A stretch of 64,000 nucleotides of DNA from Microbulbifer sp. VAAF005. Lineage in GTDB: Bacteria; Pseudomonadota; Gammaproteobacteria; Pseudomonadales; Cellvibrionaceae. The position numbers and the translations under genes were made by a program. The notes below the pieces were generated by a model. The model was not told the origin of the DNA. It ran no database searches and saw only the letters and a list, made by a program, of their open reading frames with translations. The first letter of the stretch is position 1, and each line of letters begins with the position of its first letter. Positions 27,229 to 37,226 of the stretch are shown here, piece after piece. The stretch is from positions 496,001 through 560,000 of the forward strand of contig NZ_CP120233.1 in assembly GCF_030012985.1 (NCBI RefSeq), written 5' to 3'.

Positions 27229-30200
27229 TTAATTGATATTCGATACTTCAGAACTCTCAGCCAGTAAATTCTGTGCAGGGTCCCGCTGATAGGAAGGCCA
27301 GATATCCAGCGCTAGAACTTTCTCCGAGGGCAGACGCTCAATCAGCGTTTTTCCATTGATGACCTCAGAATCCAACTCATTGATATCGGCTAGCAAACGG
27401 TAGCTGGCCGTTTGTGCGACCGGTTGCCATCCACCCTTCTCCCAGCGCCAACGCTGTCCGTCCAGGCGTATTTGACCGGACTCCAGGTACTCGACCGTCA
27501 GAGCTGATGACAGAGGAGCCCCGAGCATATTTTGTGTCCGTGTCTCACCGACATAAGCGCTCAGTACATTTTCAATATTCTTCTGCTGCTTGATGTCATC
27601 GAGTAACGCGGACAGGGACTCAGGAGATTGCAGAAGCGTCCAGTCCAGTGCAGCCACCGGCGCGTAGTAGCGAGTCCAACCGGAAATCGGTGCGGTGCTT
27701 AAGCGCTCAACGGGTACCTCACTGCCAGCCAAGTCTCTGGTCGTCTTATCGGAGTATCGAACCAGCACATCATCAAGCACTTCAATGCCGTCGATTTCCG
27801 CTACACAAAGCAGGCCAATCGCTCCAGAAACTCCATCGCTGAGCCACGCGGAGCCGGCAATACGTCGTAAGTCCGAACTTTCCAGTAAATGCTGGCGGGA
27901 CAAGGCTCGGGCGATATCGACCCGTCGCAGCCAGCGCCCTGTACCTTCATCGGCGATATCCCAATGAGGCCCCTCGGACAGTTGCAGCAAATTACCGCTG
28001 GCCCGTGTCTCTCCAAGTCCTCTTGGCCATTGGGCAATCCGTTTAATTTCGATATCAGTACCCAGCCGCTGGCTCACGCAGGCCTGCATCTGCCCAACGT
28101 CTTTAGCAATGGCGGAAACCATATTTGAACGATCGGAATCATGGGAAATATCAAACCCATCGAATACCGCTAGTTTCGTATTGGGTGCCCATTGAATGGA
28201 GAAATCCAAGGGGCCATGAGTGCTCCCCTGCTCACTAAAGACATTTTTATCATCCCTTTGGATTTGGATCTGCCAACGCCAGTCCCCCGATGGGGCCGCG
28301 CCCTCAAGGGTTGTGGCCAGTTGTGAAGCCGGCAGGCTGAACTCAGGGTTCAAGCCCAGCGCTTCACGTTCCGCTGACACACGCAAGATACGCTCGGGGT
28401 CAACACCGATACGCGGAACAATATCGCTCGCTTGTAACCAGACTCCACTGGCAGTCAGCCCTGAGGGCTCTCCCTCTGCGGACCACCCCGGCGCCGTCAT
28501 TTGCCACAACAGTTTGATGTTACAACTCTGTTCAGAGCAGCCTGATACTGGCAGCGACATATGGTCGTAACGTTGATCCGGTGTGACTTCACGCCCGCCC
28601 ACTAAGGCCTTAACCAATACAAATCCGTGGGGTAATTCAAACTGCAAGCCCTGCCCTTCGACATGAACTTTATGCAATAACCACTCACCTTCTACTGTTT
28701 GGTTATCCGGGTTGATATTGATATTCAATTCACCACCGGACACCTCAAACCCACTCGCTTTCGGCAGCCAATAAGATTCCCAGAGGGCATCTTCTTGTTT
28801 GAGTTGCTCTGGTGATTGATACCCGCCCTGCACTACCAGCCTATCTCCCAATACAGAACCGAGACCGAGAAGAAATAAAGCGGAACAAGCCACCAGGGCG
28901 CCCTGAGGGGCCATAAGACGTGAACATATCAGGGCAAAACCCTGAGACATGCGGCTATCCAGTCCACGGGGAATCAAAAGAGCAGCCAGGCCGATCATCA
29001 ATAGGGCAAGCGCAACTTTAAATCCATCCAAGGCCAATAAATAATCGATCCAGGGTTCCCAACCACTGAGTGCTGACAGTTGAATATGAGCAGTGATACC
29101 CACTTCATAGGGCGGGTAATGCACCAGCTCCAGCTCATGATTGAGGACCAGAATAAAGGTCACAAACATTGACATGGAATAGGCAAAGCCCGCATGGCGG
29201 AACAATGCATGCACCAAAAGCACCATCATCGACAACTCCAATAAAGGAGCTGTCACTATCAGCAATTGATAAGTGAACGCCTGTACGATATCGACAGATG
29301 CCGGAGCGGTGAGAAGCACAGCAATAATGCCCGATAGACCCGGCAACAGGGCCAACAGCACCGTCATGGCGAATACGGTAAGGGCAACGCCAAATAATCG
29401 TGTGTAGTCGGGCGCGGGGGTTGCAGACAGTATGTCGTCAAACCCGGGCACCTGATCCCTGCGGCACACCAAGCCAGTCAATGCGGCGATTACAAAAGCA
29501 ATAACCAGGAAAATAACATCCTTGAGAAGCGGCAATAGCATTTCCAAGCGCGGTGCCATAGGCCCTTCAGCGTGCCAGATGATCTGGGTAAACGAGCTAA
29601 CCACCCCCATTATTACCAGGACCGCAACACCGACCCACCAAGCGCGACTACTCCATACGTGAAATAATCTCCAGCGGGCTTCCAGCATGAGTTGACGCAG
29701 GGAGCGGCCAACCGATGCGGTATCGGGCTTAGATGAAGAGAAATCTTTAACCTTGCGAGTGGCTGCCTTTTTAGCGGCCTTAGCCCGGGCAGGTTTGTCA
29801 GCCCCTTCCAGTACCAGTGTTTCCCTTCGCAAGTATTTCAGGCAAGCCGCCAAGGCAAGTAAAGGAACAAGACACCATAGAATTCGATTCAGTACCGAAC
29901 CCAAAGTAAACGGCAATAGCGAGGTTGATTTTTGCAGAGGTGTCCAGGAAGTAACCTCCGTATAAACGAAAGTAAATAGCGAGGGGTCCATTACCGCAGC
30001 CAGCTGCGGATTAATATTGCCACCCCGAAGAACGATCACAGCAAACATCCACAACATCATTAAAGCCGCTGCAAGCCCAAAAGGACCGGCCAGGCTGCGA
30101 GTTCGCAACGTAGCGACAAAATACAGAGCGCCAATACCGATGCTCGCGGGAATCTGTAACCAGATCCATGCAAATCCAAGGGCTTTCCAGGGGCTGGGCC

Positions 30201-30638
30201 AATCGCTGTTTCGGGCAGCAAGCCCATCCACACCAATACCGGCGAGACCAAAAACCCTACCAGCGCAGATGCACTTAATATGGCTCCTATTACCGCTGCG
30301 CCAAGAAACCGCCCCCAAAGCATTACGCTCAGGGAATTCGGTGTTGTATAGATCACTTCATGCAGACTGGCTTTGCGGTCCCGCAAAATAGGCTGCGAGA
30401 AAACCCAGGCCCAGGCAAAAAACTGAAAGAACATACATCCCGCACCCATCAGGTAAATGAGTGATGGTGAGTTCCGGGGAATATCTGTGGCCCCCATTTT
30501 TTGCATGTAGTCGGCATTGACCAAATTCAGAAGCAGGTAGATCACCAGCCCCCAGAAGGCCAAAGCCACGATGCCGCTGCTAAATCCGGCTCTTATCTCC
30601 AGCTTTGCCTCATGGGCAATAAGCGCCAGCTTGTTCAT
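27229..30638 (-). CDS. ABC-2 permease fused to degenerate M1-peptidase-like domain (frameshifted)
   Basis: Two overlapping reading frames join at a G4 run (30190-30193 on the plus strand). Adding one base gives a continuous protein of about 1136 residues. The first half is an ABC-2 type permease with about twelve membrane spans in two sets. After about residue 550 comes a periplasmic-looking M1-aminopeptidase-like domain. The zinc motif HExxH expected there is missing: the aligned place reads ALSRQHLL, although the following WLSDGVSGAIG still resembles the WLSEGLA partner motif. The domain should therefore not be an active peptidase. It overlaps the ABC ATPase gene by four bases and lies between the reductase and receptor genes of the metallophore operon, so export or periplasmic handling of the metallophore is likely. 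Confidence 0.75.
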
Positions 30639-31522
30639 GCAGCCTCCCGCTGGTCTTTTACCTGCTCAATAGCCAGATGATAAATATCTTCCAGGCGAGG
30701 CGTGTGGGCAGTAAAACGAGAGTCTGCGGGTTTTTCCCCGTGTACGATTACCTGGGTACCATCGGGTCTGGCAATATTGTGCAGGGATGCGGGAAGTGAT
30801 TCGCCACGGGGAATCAGTGCTTGCCACATCTTGCCTATATGAGGGTCTGTGACCTCCGGAGCTGTGCCCTCAACGACAATGCGCCCTGAGGCCAATATGG
30901 CCAGGCGCTGGCACAGGTTTTCGATATCTTCAACAATATGAGTAGAGAGCAATACAATGGCATCCGCCGCGACATCCGCCAAAACACAGTGAAAGCGATT
31001 GCGTTCAGCCGGGTCCAGGCCAGCGGTTGGCTCGTCAACGATGATCAGGCGCGGCTCGCCAATCAATGCAATGGCAATACCAAAACGACGCAGCATACCG
31101 CCGGAATAGGTTGATACGGCTCGATCGGCTACATCGGCCAAATTGACCTGCTCCAATAGCCTATCCACTTCACGGCGTCTTGCGCTTGTTTCGGTGAAGC
31201 CTTTGAGCCAGGCAAAACGCTCCAGCAATGACCGCGCTGCAATTCCAGGATAGGCGCCGATATGTTGCGGCAAATAGCCCAGTTTACTGCGCATAAAGTC
31301 CGGCTTTGCCAGCACATCCACACCATCCAGCATGATCCGACCACTGTCCGGGGTTTGCAGGGTAGCCAAGGTACGCATCAAACTACTTTTCCCGGCACCA
31401 TTAGGCCCAAGTAATCCGTACATGCCGGGGCCAACTTCCAAGTTAACGCCGTTTAACGCCTTCACCCCATTTTTATATGTCTTAAAGAGCCCTTCGATGA
31501 TCAACCCTGATTGATTTTGCAT
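30635..31522 (-). CDS. ABC transporter ATPase subunit
   Basis: An ABC-2 type ATPase of 295 residues. The start at 31522 has a strong GGAGGAG ribosome site; the longer upstream frame has none. Walker A GPNGAGKSS, Q-loop LPQHIG, signature YSGGMLRRFG, Walker B RLIIVDEPTAGLDP and the H-loop in STHIVEDIE are all intact, so it should hydrolyse ATP. It overlaps the permease gene by four bases and surely energises it. The pair is unlike the two YbtP/Q-type exporters further upstream, so the operon encodes two separate ABC systems. Confidence 0.93.
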   Translation of the reverse strand: MQNQSGLIIEGLFKTYKNGVKALNGVNLEVGPGMYGLLGPNGAGKSSLMRTLATLQTPDSGRIMLDGVDVLAKPDFMRSKLGYLPQHIGAYPGIAARSLLERFAWLKGFTETSARRREVDRLLEQVNLADVADRAVSTYSGGMLRRFGIAIALIGEPRLIIVDEPTAGLDPAERNRFHCVLADVAADAIVLLSTHIVEDIENLCQRLAILASGRIVVEGTAPEVTDPHIGKMWQALIPRGESLPASLHNIARPDGTQVIVHGEKPADSRFTAHTPRLEDIYHLAIEQVKDQREAA

Positions 31523-31598
31523 CTCTCCTCCTAACCCCGTTTTATAAGTAAAAATTCCGTAATCACTTTTTTTGTGCTGTTCGTGTTTTCTTAAAACT

Positions 31599-32705
31599 CT
31601 AGTCGCAAGCCTGACCGACAATATCCGCTAGTGCCTGAACTGATACCGGCTCCGGTTCCCCTCGCTGGATCAACGTCGGCATACCGATTCGGGCCGTTAA
31701 ATCACTCCACGCCATTGAGACACTCAATGCCCATTGACCACTTTGCTTGCGCTTCTCGGGTTGTGCGATATCAGTACAAAGGGAGTGCAGAGCCTCAATA
31801 ACCGCCTCCGGCCAAGTGAGGGCAAAAATATCGTGGTAACTACGCATTTCCGTATCGCCCAGGGTAACCATGCTGGGAACGGCCAGCCGCTCTGTACCCT
31901 CACCCTTTAAAATAAGCCGGCCGGTTTGGTCCCTTGGTGAATGCAACCTGGGATTCCAGAGCACGGGGCCGTGAGTATCAGTCAAAGTCAAAACCCCAGC
32001 CTCGCCACCTATAGCAAGCCGATGTAATAGCAGGGAATGATTATCAGGGTCCTGTGGATGAACCTGATTCTGAATACGCAAAGTCATGGGCACACCACCA
32101 AAGGTAGCCGACAGACTTTGAAAAGGATGGCCCTCTGGTTGCACCGGCTCGCTAAAAGACCAGGGGCGAAGCCCGCCCACTGCACGACCAATAACATCCA
32201 ATAGCGGATAGGCCATCTGGCTGTTGCAAATAGCATCGATCATTTCCAGGCGCTGGTGCCGACGTAAGTATTCTGCCGCAGCCAGGAACTGCCTGGTGGG
32301 GCGCAAATTGGGGTATAGGGTGTTAACGGCATAGGCCGAATTCCCCTGCTTTGCAGCTAGCAGGTTGGCGGTAATTTCCTTGGTGTGGACCGGATGCTCC
32401 TGCAATACATGAATGCCTCGTTTAAGAAACGATTGTGCTATTTCAGAACCCTCGCCCCCGGTTGCACCAGAACGCACAACAACACACACAATATCGATAT
32501 CATCGGGGACCTGCTCTGCCTCGGTATAGAGCGGTACTCCATATTGCTCGGCACAGCTCCTGGAATAATCACTGCCACGAGCCAATAATCCAGAGAGTTC
32601 AAAATGTTCTCGGCCGGGTAATCTGGACGATGTCAGGGCTTCGAGATAAATACGACCAAAACCTGTCCCTGCAACGACAACCCGCTTGCGGTTATCAATT
32701 CCCAT
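31599..32705 (-). CDS. pchG: Thiazolinyl imide reductase (PchG/Irp3 type)
   Basis: NADPH-dependent enzyme of 368 residues that reduces one thiazoline ring of the enzyme-bound intermediate to a thiazolidine. The N-terminal Rossmann fold has VVVAGTGFGRIYLEAL, followed by family-typical AEQYGVPLYTEAEQVP and HVLQEHPVHTKE, the pattern of Irp3 and PchG. The C-terminal half is the oxidoreductase substrate domain. It overlaps the preceding methyltransferase gene by 11 bases. Together with three heterocyclising NRPS modules, it sets the oxidation state of one ring. Because a second, unrelated reductase lies upstream, it may act on only one of the rings. Confidence 0.88.
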   Translation of the reverse strand: MGIDNRKRVVVAGTGFGRIYLEALTSSRLPGREHFELSGLLARGSDYSRSCAEQYGVPLYTEAEQVPDDIDIVCVVVRSGATGGEGSEIAQSFLKRGIHVLQEHPVHTKEITANLLAAKQGNSAYAVNTLYPNLRPTRQFLAAAEYLRRHQRLEMIDAICNSQMAYPLLDVIGRAVGGLRPWSFSEPVQPEGHPFQSLSATFGGVPMTLRIQNQVHPQDPDNHSLLLHRLAIGGEAGVLTLTDTHGPVLWNPRLHSPRDQTGRLILKGEGTERLAVPSMVTLGDTEMRSYHDIFALTWPEAVIEALHSLCTDIAQPEKRKQSGQWALSVSMAWSDLTARIGMPTLIQRGEPEPVSVQALADIVGQACD

Positions 32706-34971
32706 TTGACTCTCCCCGGTTTTCAGCCATGGACACGGCCCATTGCTCTAGTTGGTTCTTGTCTATCTGACCCTCAAGAGTCAGAGGCAATTGGTCCAAA
32801 ACTTCGATATAGATTTCAGAATTAAAGTGATCGAGATATTCGGCCAGGCAATCTGCTGTCAGTCGCACTTGATTTTGCTTGGCTCTACAGGCGAAGAAGC
32901 GATGCCCTTGCCTGGACAAAGGGTGTTCGGAGACAGGCAAATCCATGACCAGCTGTAAGCCGGCAGCATCCAAGGCATTGTGCCATTGAGAAAGTGACAG
33001 AAAGGTTGCACCGGTATCTGTGCGCTCATCGACGGCATCCACCAACATAAACGCCTGTGATGCCATCACCCAGAACTCCTCACTGGTTGGCTCCGTCATA
33101 ATGAACCAACCACCAGGGCGCAATAACTCGGCTGCCCTGCGCAATGACGCATCTGTGTCGCGGGCAGCGTTAAAAACACCACCGGCAATAATTACATCGA
33201 AGCTATTGGGGGAAAATCCCTGGCTGCGCGGTGAACGATCAATATCAAACAATCCACGGTGCAACCAGGGGCGCTGCTCCTGATCCCCATGTTTTGCGAA
33301 AAAGCTGTCGAGAAAAGCCGCAGAGATATCCGTAAACTGGAATTCAAAGTTGATATGGCCACTGGCACTATCCAACACTGGCAGTAGAGCCTGGGTAGTC
33401 GACCCAGTGCCAGCGCCAACTTCCAGTATTTTCAGAGTCTGTTGCTGGCCTTCCCAATTATTTAAGATGGACTTCAATAAAGCTCTTACTGAATGCTGCT
33501 GGTACCTGGCCGCTATACCCTCCCGGTAAAGCGCACTCGCTAACTCCGTGCTTCCACGAGGGAACAACAGATGCACAGCCTGAACCTTACCCCGAATCAG
33601 ATCCGGTAATTGTTCCGCGTTAGCGCGGGCGTAATCGATCGTTTTACTGGCTCCAGACAGTATCCGCCATTCCTGTTCCAGCTGAGTCCATGCCAGAGCC
33701 AGGGCAGCATCACTGTAGCTGTCTGGATCTACCTTTGGCGACCAATACTCGCCATCAGTACGAAGTAACTGCTGCTCCTGCAAAACCTTGATCCAGCGCT
33801 TGATCAAAGCTCGGTGCTGCTGAGCCACCGGAGGGGATTCAAGTATTTCCGCTAAGCTGTGTACTGAATGTCGATCGCAAAACAATCCCAGGTGGCTGAA
33901 AGCATTCAGCATGGATAGCAAAGCAGTAGCGTTAAGTTGTTCCGTAATCTTTACCGCATATTCCAAATCAATATGGGCAAATTCCGCATCCAGCTCGGTA
34001 TTAATTCGCTCGAACAACCCTGCCATATCAAGGTTACTGGCCTCTGCCCGCATTTTGGGCTGCGCAAAGACTGCCCAGCGATTCTCTCCAGCAAGGGGAA
34101 TTGTCACGGAGCTGGCAACCGCAGGGTGTTTCGCAACACTTTCAACAAGAGTCGCAAGCTTTTGGGTCTGAGCTTGCTGGGCCTTTGCAACAGGTTCTAT
34201 ACCTTTATCGGTACAGACCCAACCGGAAATATCTTTTGCCAATAAGCGTTGAATATCCCGCAACAGAGATTGTGATAGCAAGACATCGGTTTCATACAAA
34301 AGGCATTGCAGGCTTTTGAGATTGGTCAAGGCCAATGCCGGGTGTGCGACCAAGCCTTTTAGCAAAGTTGACGTCAATACCGCACCGGAAAACCCTGAAC
34401 GCTCCAGAGCCACCAGCGCTTTAGCTGGGTTGATAGCGGGGTCCTGCAATCGCACAGGCAGCCCACAACTCCATGCTGCGAAAATACCAAAGCGAGCAAA
34501 TTCATTGAACGGAGAAAATACGGCGACCTTTCCCTGAATAGGCCCCAAAGCTTCTTGCTGCGCTTCGAGTAAGGTCAGGTTTGTCTCCACGGAGGTGTTT
34601 TCTGCCAGCAATACCGAAAACTCACCTCGATGGCCTTCTAACGCATTCGGGATTTGTACCTCTAAGGTCAAGCAATCCTTCTCTGGGTTCGCCTCAGGCA
34701 CAAGTTCAAACCCGATACCCAGCCTTAGTGCCACCAAGTTCATCAGCAGAGGCAACCCATTCCCAGAATTATCAGCTTGCCAGAGTAGTGTTTTGCCTCG
34801 CTGTGAGCCCTGTTCTGCAAGCTGCTCACTGAGCTTTGCAACCACGGAACCAGTCCAAGCCAGCACCTGACTGCCACCCCAGTCACAGCCTTCAAGTGAT
34901 AATGCGGGATCTTCACCCAACTGTTCCAAACCACTTAAAATATTTGCTGCTATTGCTTCTATTTTCATCAC
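32695..34971 (-). CDS. Degenerate adenylation-domain protein carrying a methyltransferase
   Basis: A 758-residue protein built like the back part of an NRPS module but without condensation or carrier domain. Residues about 1-320 are a worn adenylation domain: the SGSTG-PKG loop is absent. A SAM-dependent methyltransferase is inserted at about 340-690, with an intact motif I (LKILEVGAGTGSTTQ) and the RPGGWFIMTEPT strand. The adenylation tail returns after it, and its A10 motif reads LEGQIDKNQL, so the catalytic Lys of NGKIDR is Gln. It cannot activate an amino acid but may still methylate a carrier-bound ring in trans. The same methyltransferase type occurs inside the second NRPS and in the next upstream gene. 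Confidence 0.8.
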   Translation of the reverse strand: MMKIEAIAANILSGLEQLGEDPALSLEGCDWGGSQVLAWTGSVVAKLSEQLAEQGSQRGKTLLWQADNSGNGLPLLMNLVALRLGIGFELVPEANPEKDCLTLEVQIPNALEGHRGEFSVLLAENTSVETNLTLLEAQQEALGPIQGKVAVFSPFNEFARFGIFAAWSCGLPVRLQDPAINPAKALVALERSGFSGAVLTSTLLKGLVAHPALALTNLKSLQCLLYETDVLLSQSLLRDIQRLLAKDISGWVCTDKGIEPVAKAQQAQTQKLATLVESVAKHPAVASSVTIPLAGENRWAVFAQPKMRAEASNLDMAGLFERINTELDAEFAHIDLEYAVKITEQLNATALLSMLNAFSHLGLFCDRHSVHSLAEILESPPVAQQHRALIKRWIKVLQEQQLLRTDGEYWSPKVDPDSYSDAALALAWTQLEQEWRILSGASKTIDYARANAEQLPDLIRGKVQAVHLLFPRGSTELASALYREGIAARYQQHSVRALLKSILNNWEGQQQTLKILEVGAGTGSTTQALLPVLDSASGHINFEFQFTDISAAFLDSFFAKHGDQEQRPWLHRGLFDIDRSPRSQGFSPNSFDVIIAGGVFNAARDTDASLRRAAELLRPGGWFIMTEPTSEEFWVMASQAFMLVDAVDERTDTGATFLSLSQWHNALDAAGLQLVMDLPVSEHPLSRQGHRFFACRAKQNQVRLTADCLAEYLDHFNSEIYIEVLDQLPLTLEGQIDKNQLEQWAVSMAENRGESNGN

Positions 34972-34977
34972 AGTCCC

Positions 34978-36129
34978 TTAAACCGCCCTTGCAACAAATA
35001 AGGTTTGGCCGGCTACTGATAGCGGCGATGTCGAGGGTGCCAGGAAATACTTAATCTCAAAGCCAGCGCTAACCAGCTCTTCCTGCCAGGCTGCGCTATC
35101 GATAAATACCTGATCCGAGCCCCCTCGCCGATCTTCACTGCCCAAAAGAGTCCCGGATTCAGCAGGGGAAAGCAGAAACTGCATTGCCGTTAACATGGCG
35201 TGGTTATCCCGAGTGGATTCGCTAAACAATAGCCAGCCACCAGGGACAAGCGACCTGCGAATACGCTGTAGCGTTTGGCCAATATGAGCAGCGTTGTGCA
35301 AAACATTGCCAGCCACAACGATATCGGTACTTGCCGGCGCAATTGACTGTGCAGAAAAATCGACATTGATATCGAGCAGGCTGCAACGCAAACCGATGTG
35401 ATTGCGGAATTTCTTCTGGGCCGCAGTGGTAAATACTGGCGATACATCGGTAAAGCGATAATTAACCGGCCTTCCGGCTAAAGCATCTAAAATTGCCGAC
35501 GTGGTTAGGCCTGCACCTCCCCCCAATTCAAGCACCCTCAGCATAGGCCCAGGCTTGACAGCCTGTTTTACGATGTACGCTGCGGCATAATTGAGATACG
35601 TCGTAAACCAGTTGTTCTGGTAGGCGGCCAGTGCCGTTAGTATTTCTCCATTCTCGAACAGCAATTGATTAATGGAGACTTGATCCCGCACCAATTCAGA
35701 CAAATGCCTCAGGAGCTTTTGATGTGACTCGGCCATTTCAGGGGGAAATCCCAACGCACCGTAGGCCTCCGGTAATTTATCTGCTCCGACTGCACTCTCA
35801 GGAATTTGCTCCCAGGAGTAGTTGCCATTACTGAGCTTCAAAAACTCTCGTTCAACCAAGGCAACTAGCCAACGGCGAATTAACCAATGGTGTCGGCAGG
35901 CGGCACCTAGCGTATTAATAATTTCCTCACTGCCGCGCCCAACACTCTCTGGAGTCAGCGCTCCGCTGGAGGAAAATAACTCCATAATCGCCCGCAGGCT
36001 GATGAACTCAAGCCTCTGCATTGCAGCCGGCAGTTTTGCCAAACCACTGCCTGTAGCAAGCTCAGCGTGTAAAGCTGCCAGCCCAGCCTCATGGGCGGTA
36101 TCGGCGGGTGGAGGTGTTAGGTTTTTCAA
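34978..36129 (-). CDS. Stand-alone NRPS-type methyltransferase
   Basis: A 383-residue SAM-dependent methyltransferase with the same fold and neighbouring motifs as the NRPS-embedded one. It has an N-terminal helical region (LRAIMELFSSSGALTPE, then HHWLIRRWLVALVE), motif I LRVLELGGGAGLTTS, the YRFTDVSPVF segment and the LVPGGWLLFSEST strand. It has no adenylation remnant. It overlaps the reductase gene upstream by four bases and precedes the next methyltransferase gene by six. It probably methylates the growing metallophore in trans, on carbon or nitrogen of a thiazoline/thiazolidine ring. A free small-molecule substrate cannot be ruled out. Confidence 0.8.
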   Translation of the reverse strand: MKNLTPPPADTAHEAGLAALHAELATGSGLAKLPAAMQRLEFISLRAIMELFSSSGALTPESVGRGSEEIINTLGAACRHHWLIRRWLVALVEREFLKLSNGNYSWEQIPESAVGADKLPEAYGALGFPPEMAESHQKLLRHLSELVRDQVSINQLLFENGEILTALAAYQNNWFTTYLNYAAAYIVKQAVKPGPMLRVLELGGGAGLTTSAILDALAGRPVNYRFTDVSPVFTTAAQKKFRNHIGLRCSLLDINVDFSAQSIAPASTDIVVAGNVLHNAAHIGQTLQRIRRSLVPGGWLLFSESTRDNHAMLTAMQFLLSPAESGTLLGSEDRRGGSDQVFIDSAAWQEELVSAGFEIKYFLAPSTSPLSVAGQTLFVARAV

Positions 36130-37226
36130 ATGGCTCCCTCCTCAAGGCACACCATATCTTCAATACTTGTTTCCAGGGTGGTTAAAAAACTCAATGCCCC
36201 AATCTTCGACATGCGTTCCATCGCCAATGCCGGCGGCAATACTTGGGCGCAGTAATGACAACCCGGTGGGATTTCATCGCGAAGTACAGCCATAGTGGTG
36301 ACTGCGGCTACCGCTGCTGTTAGATCTGCATTGCCAGTGCCCCGCAACGCGGCTGTGCGAGTGCGCTCTTGCTCGTTGTATTTACCGGTAAGTTGCAAAA
36401 GCATCAGCACATAAGGATCGCGCCCCGCCAGATCCAGTTCACTGGCCCGACACAGGGCTGCACGCGCTTCATCGCGGCTAAAACCATGGGCAGTATTAAA
36501 GGCGGATAAAATATAAGAGCCGCTAACCGCGTTATACCAATCACCATCAGAGAGGGATAAATCCTGAGCCAGGCGCTCGCCCTCGCTATTTAAATACGGA
36601 AGCACAGTGGTAGATTCAGGAAAAAAGGGCAGCTCGACATCGGAACGGCGTTTCAACATTCCATTCACCCGGCGTCCATTACGCCAGGCCGCCAAGGGCT
36701 TGCTGTGCTGTTCGTTGGCGCCTTGCAAATAATCATCGGCGGCGACATCGGTAAACCGATCGCGCAAGCCGAAATAGCTGATCAGGCTCTCTACCTGTGA
36801 AAACTCCTGCTCTGCCAGCCAGCGTGGTAGCAGACTACTGAGCCCCGGCTGTAATCCAGCAGATAAGACTGCGATCAATCCACGGCTCTGGTAATAGGAT
36901 GAGTCGAGCTGCTCATAAAGAGCCTCATCGCCAGCAACATCGATATAAGCTGCCCCCGCTTGCGCCGCAGCTTTGGCAACCCTGTCGCCAATTAAATGTG
37001 AAGGTCCTGCACAATTGATCAGAACCTTGCAGCCTGAAACAAACTGATCAAGTGAATTTACATCCCGATAGTCCACAACCTGACAGGAAATATCTGAGCT
37101 ATTTGATAGCGGCTGTTTATGTGCATTGCGACCACCGATACGCAAAGGGCCCACTTCCAGGGACTGTAAATAACCGGTAACCGCTGCACCCACATCGCCA
37201 TAACCACCTAAAATCGCAATTGTCAT
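36126..37226 (-). CDS. Saccharopine-dehydrogenase-like NAD(P)-dependent oxidoreductase
   Basis: A 366-residue enzyme whose N-terminus has a Rossmann fold of the saccharopine dehydrogenase NADP-binding family (ILGGYGDVGAAVTGYL, then INCAGPSHLIGDRVAKAA). It shows AGAAYIDVAGDEALYEQLD and a conserved GLQPGLSSLLPRWL. Operon position, with four-base overlaps on both sides between an ABC transporter gene and a methyltransferase gene, ties it to metallophore assembly. It may be a second thiazoline reductase or may act on the released chain. It is unrelated in sequence to the PchG/Irp3-type reductase in the same operon. Confidence 0.75.
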   Translation of the reverse strand: MTIAILGGYGDVGAAVTGYLQSLEVGPLRIGGRNAHKQPLSNSSDISCQVVDYRDVNSLDQFVSGCKVLINCAGPSHLIGDRVAKAAAQAGAAYIDVAGDEALYEQLDSSYYQSRGLIAVLSAGLQPGLSSLLPRWLAEQEFSQVESLISYFGLRDRFTDVAADDYLQGANEQHSKPLAAWRNGRRVNGMLKRRSDVELPFFPESTTVLPYLNSEGERLAQDLSLSDGDWYNAVSGSYILSAFNTAHGFSRDEARAALCRASELDLAGRDPYVLMLLQLTGKYNEQERTRTAALRGTGNADLTAAVAAVTTMAVLRDEIPPGCHYCAQVLPPALAMERMSKIGALSFLTTLETSIEDMVCLEEGAI

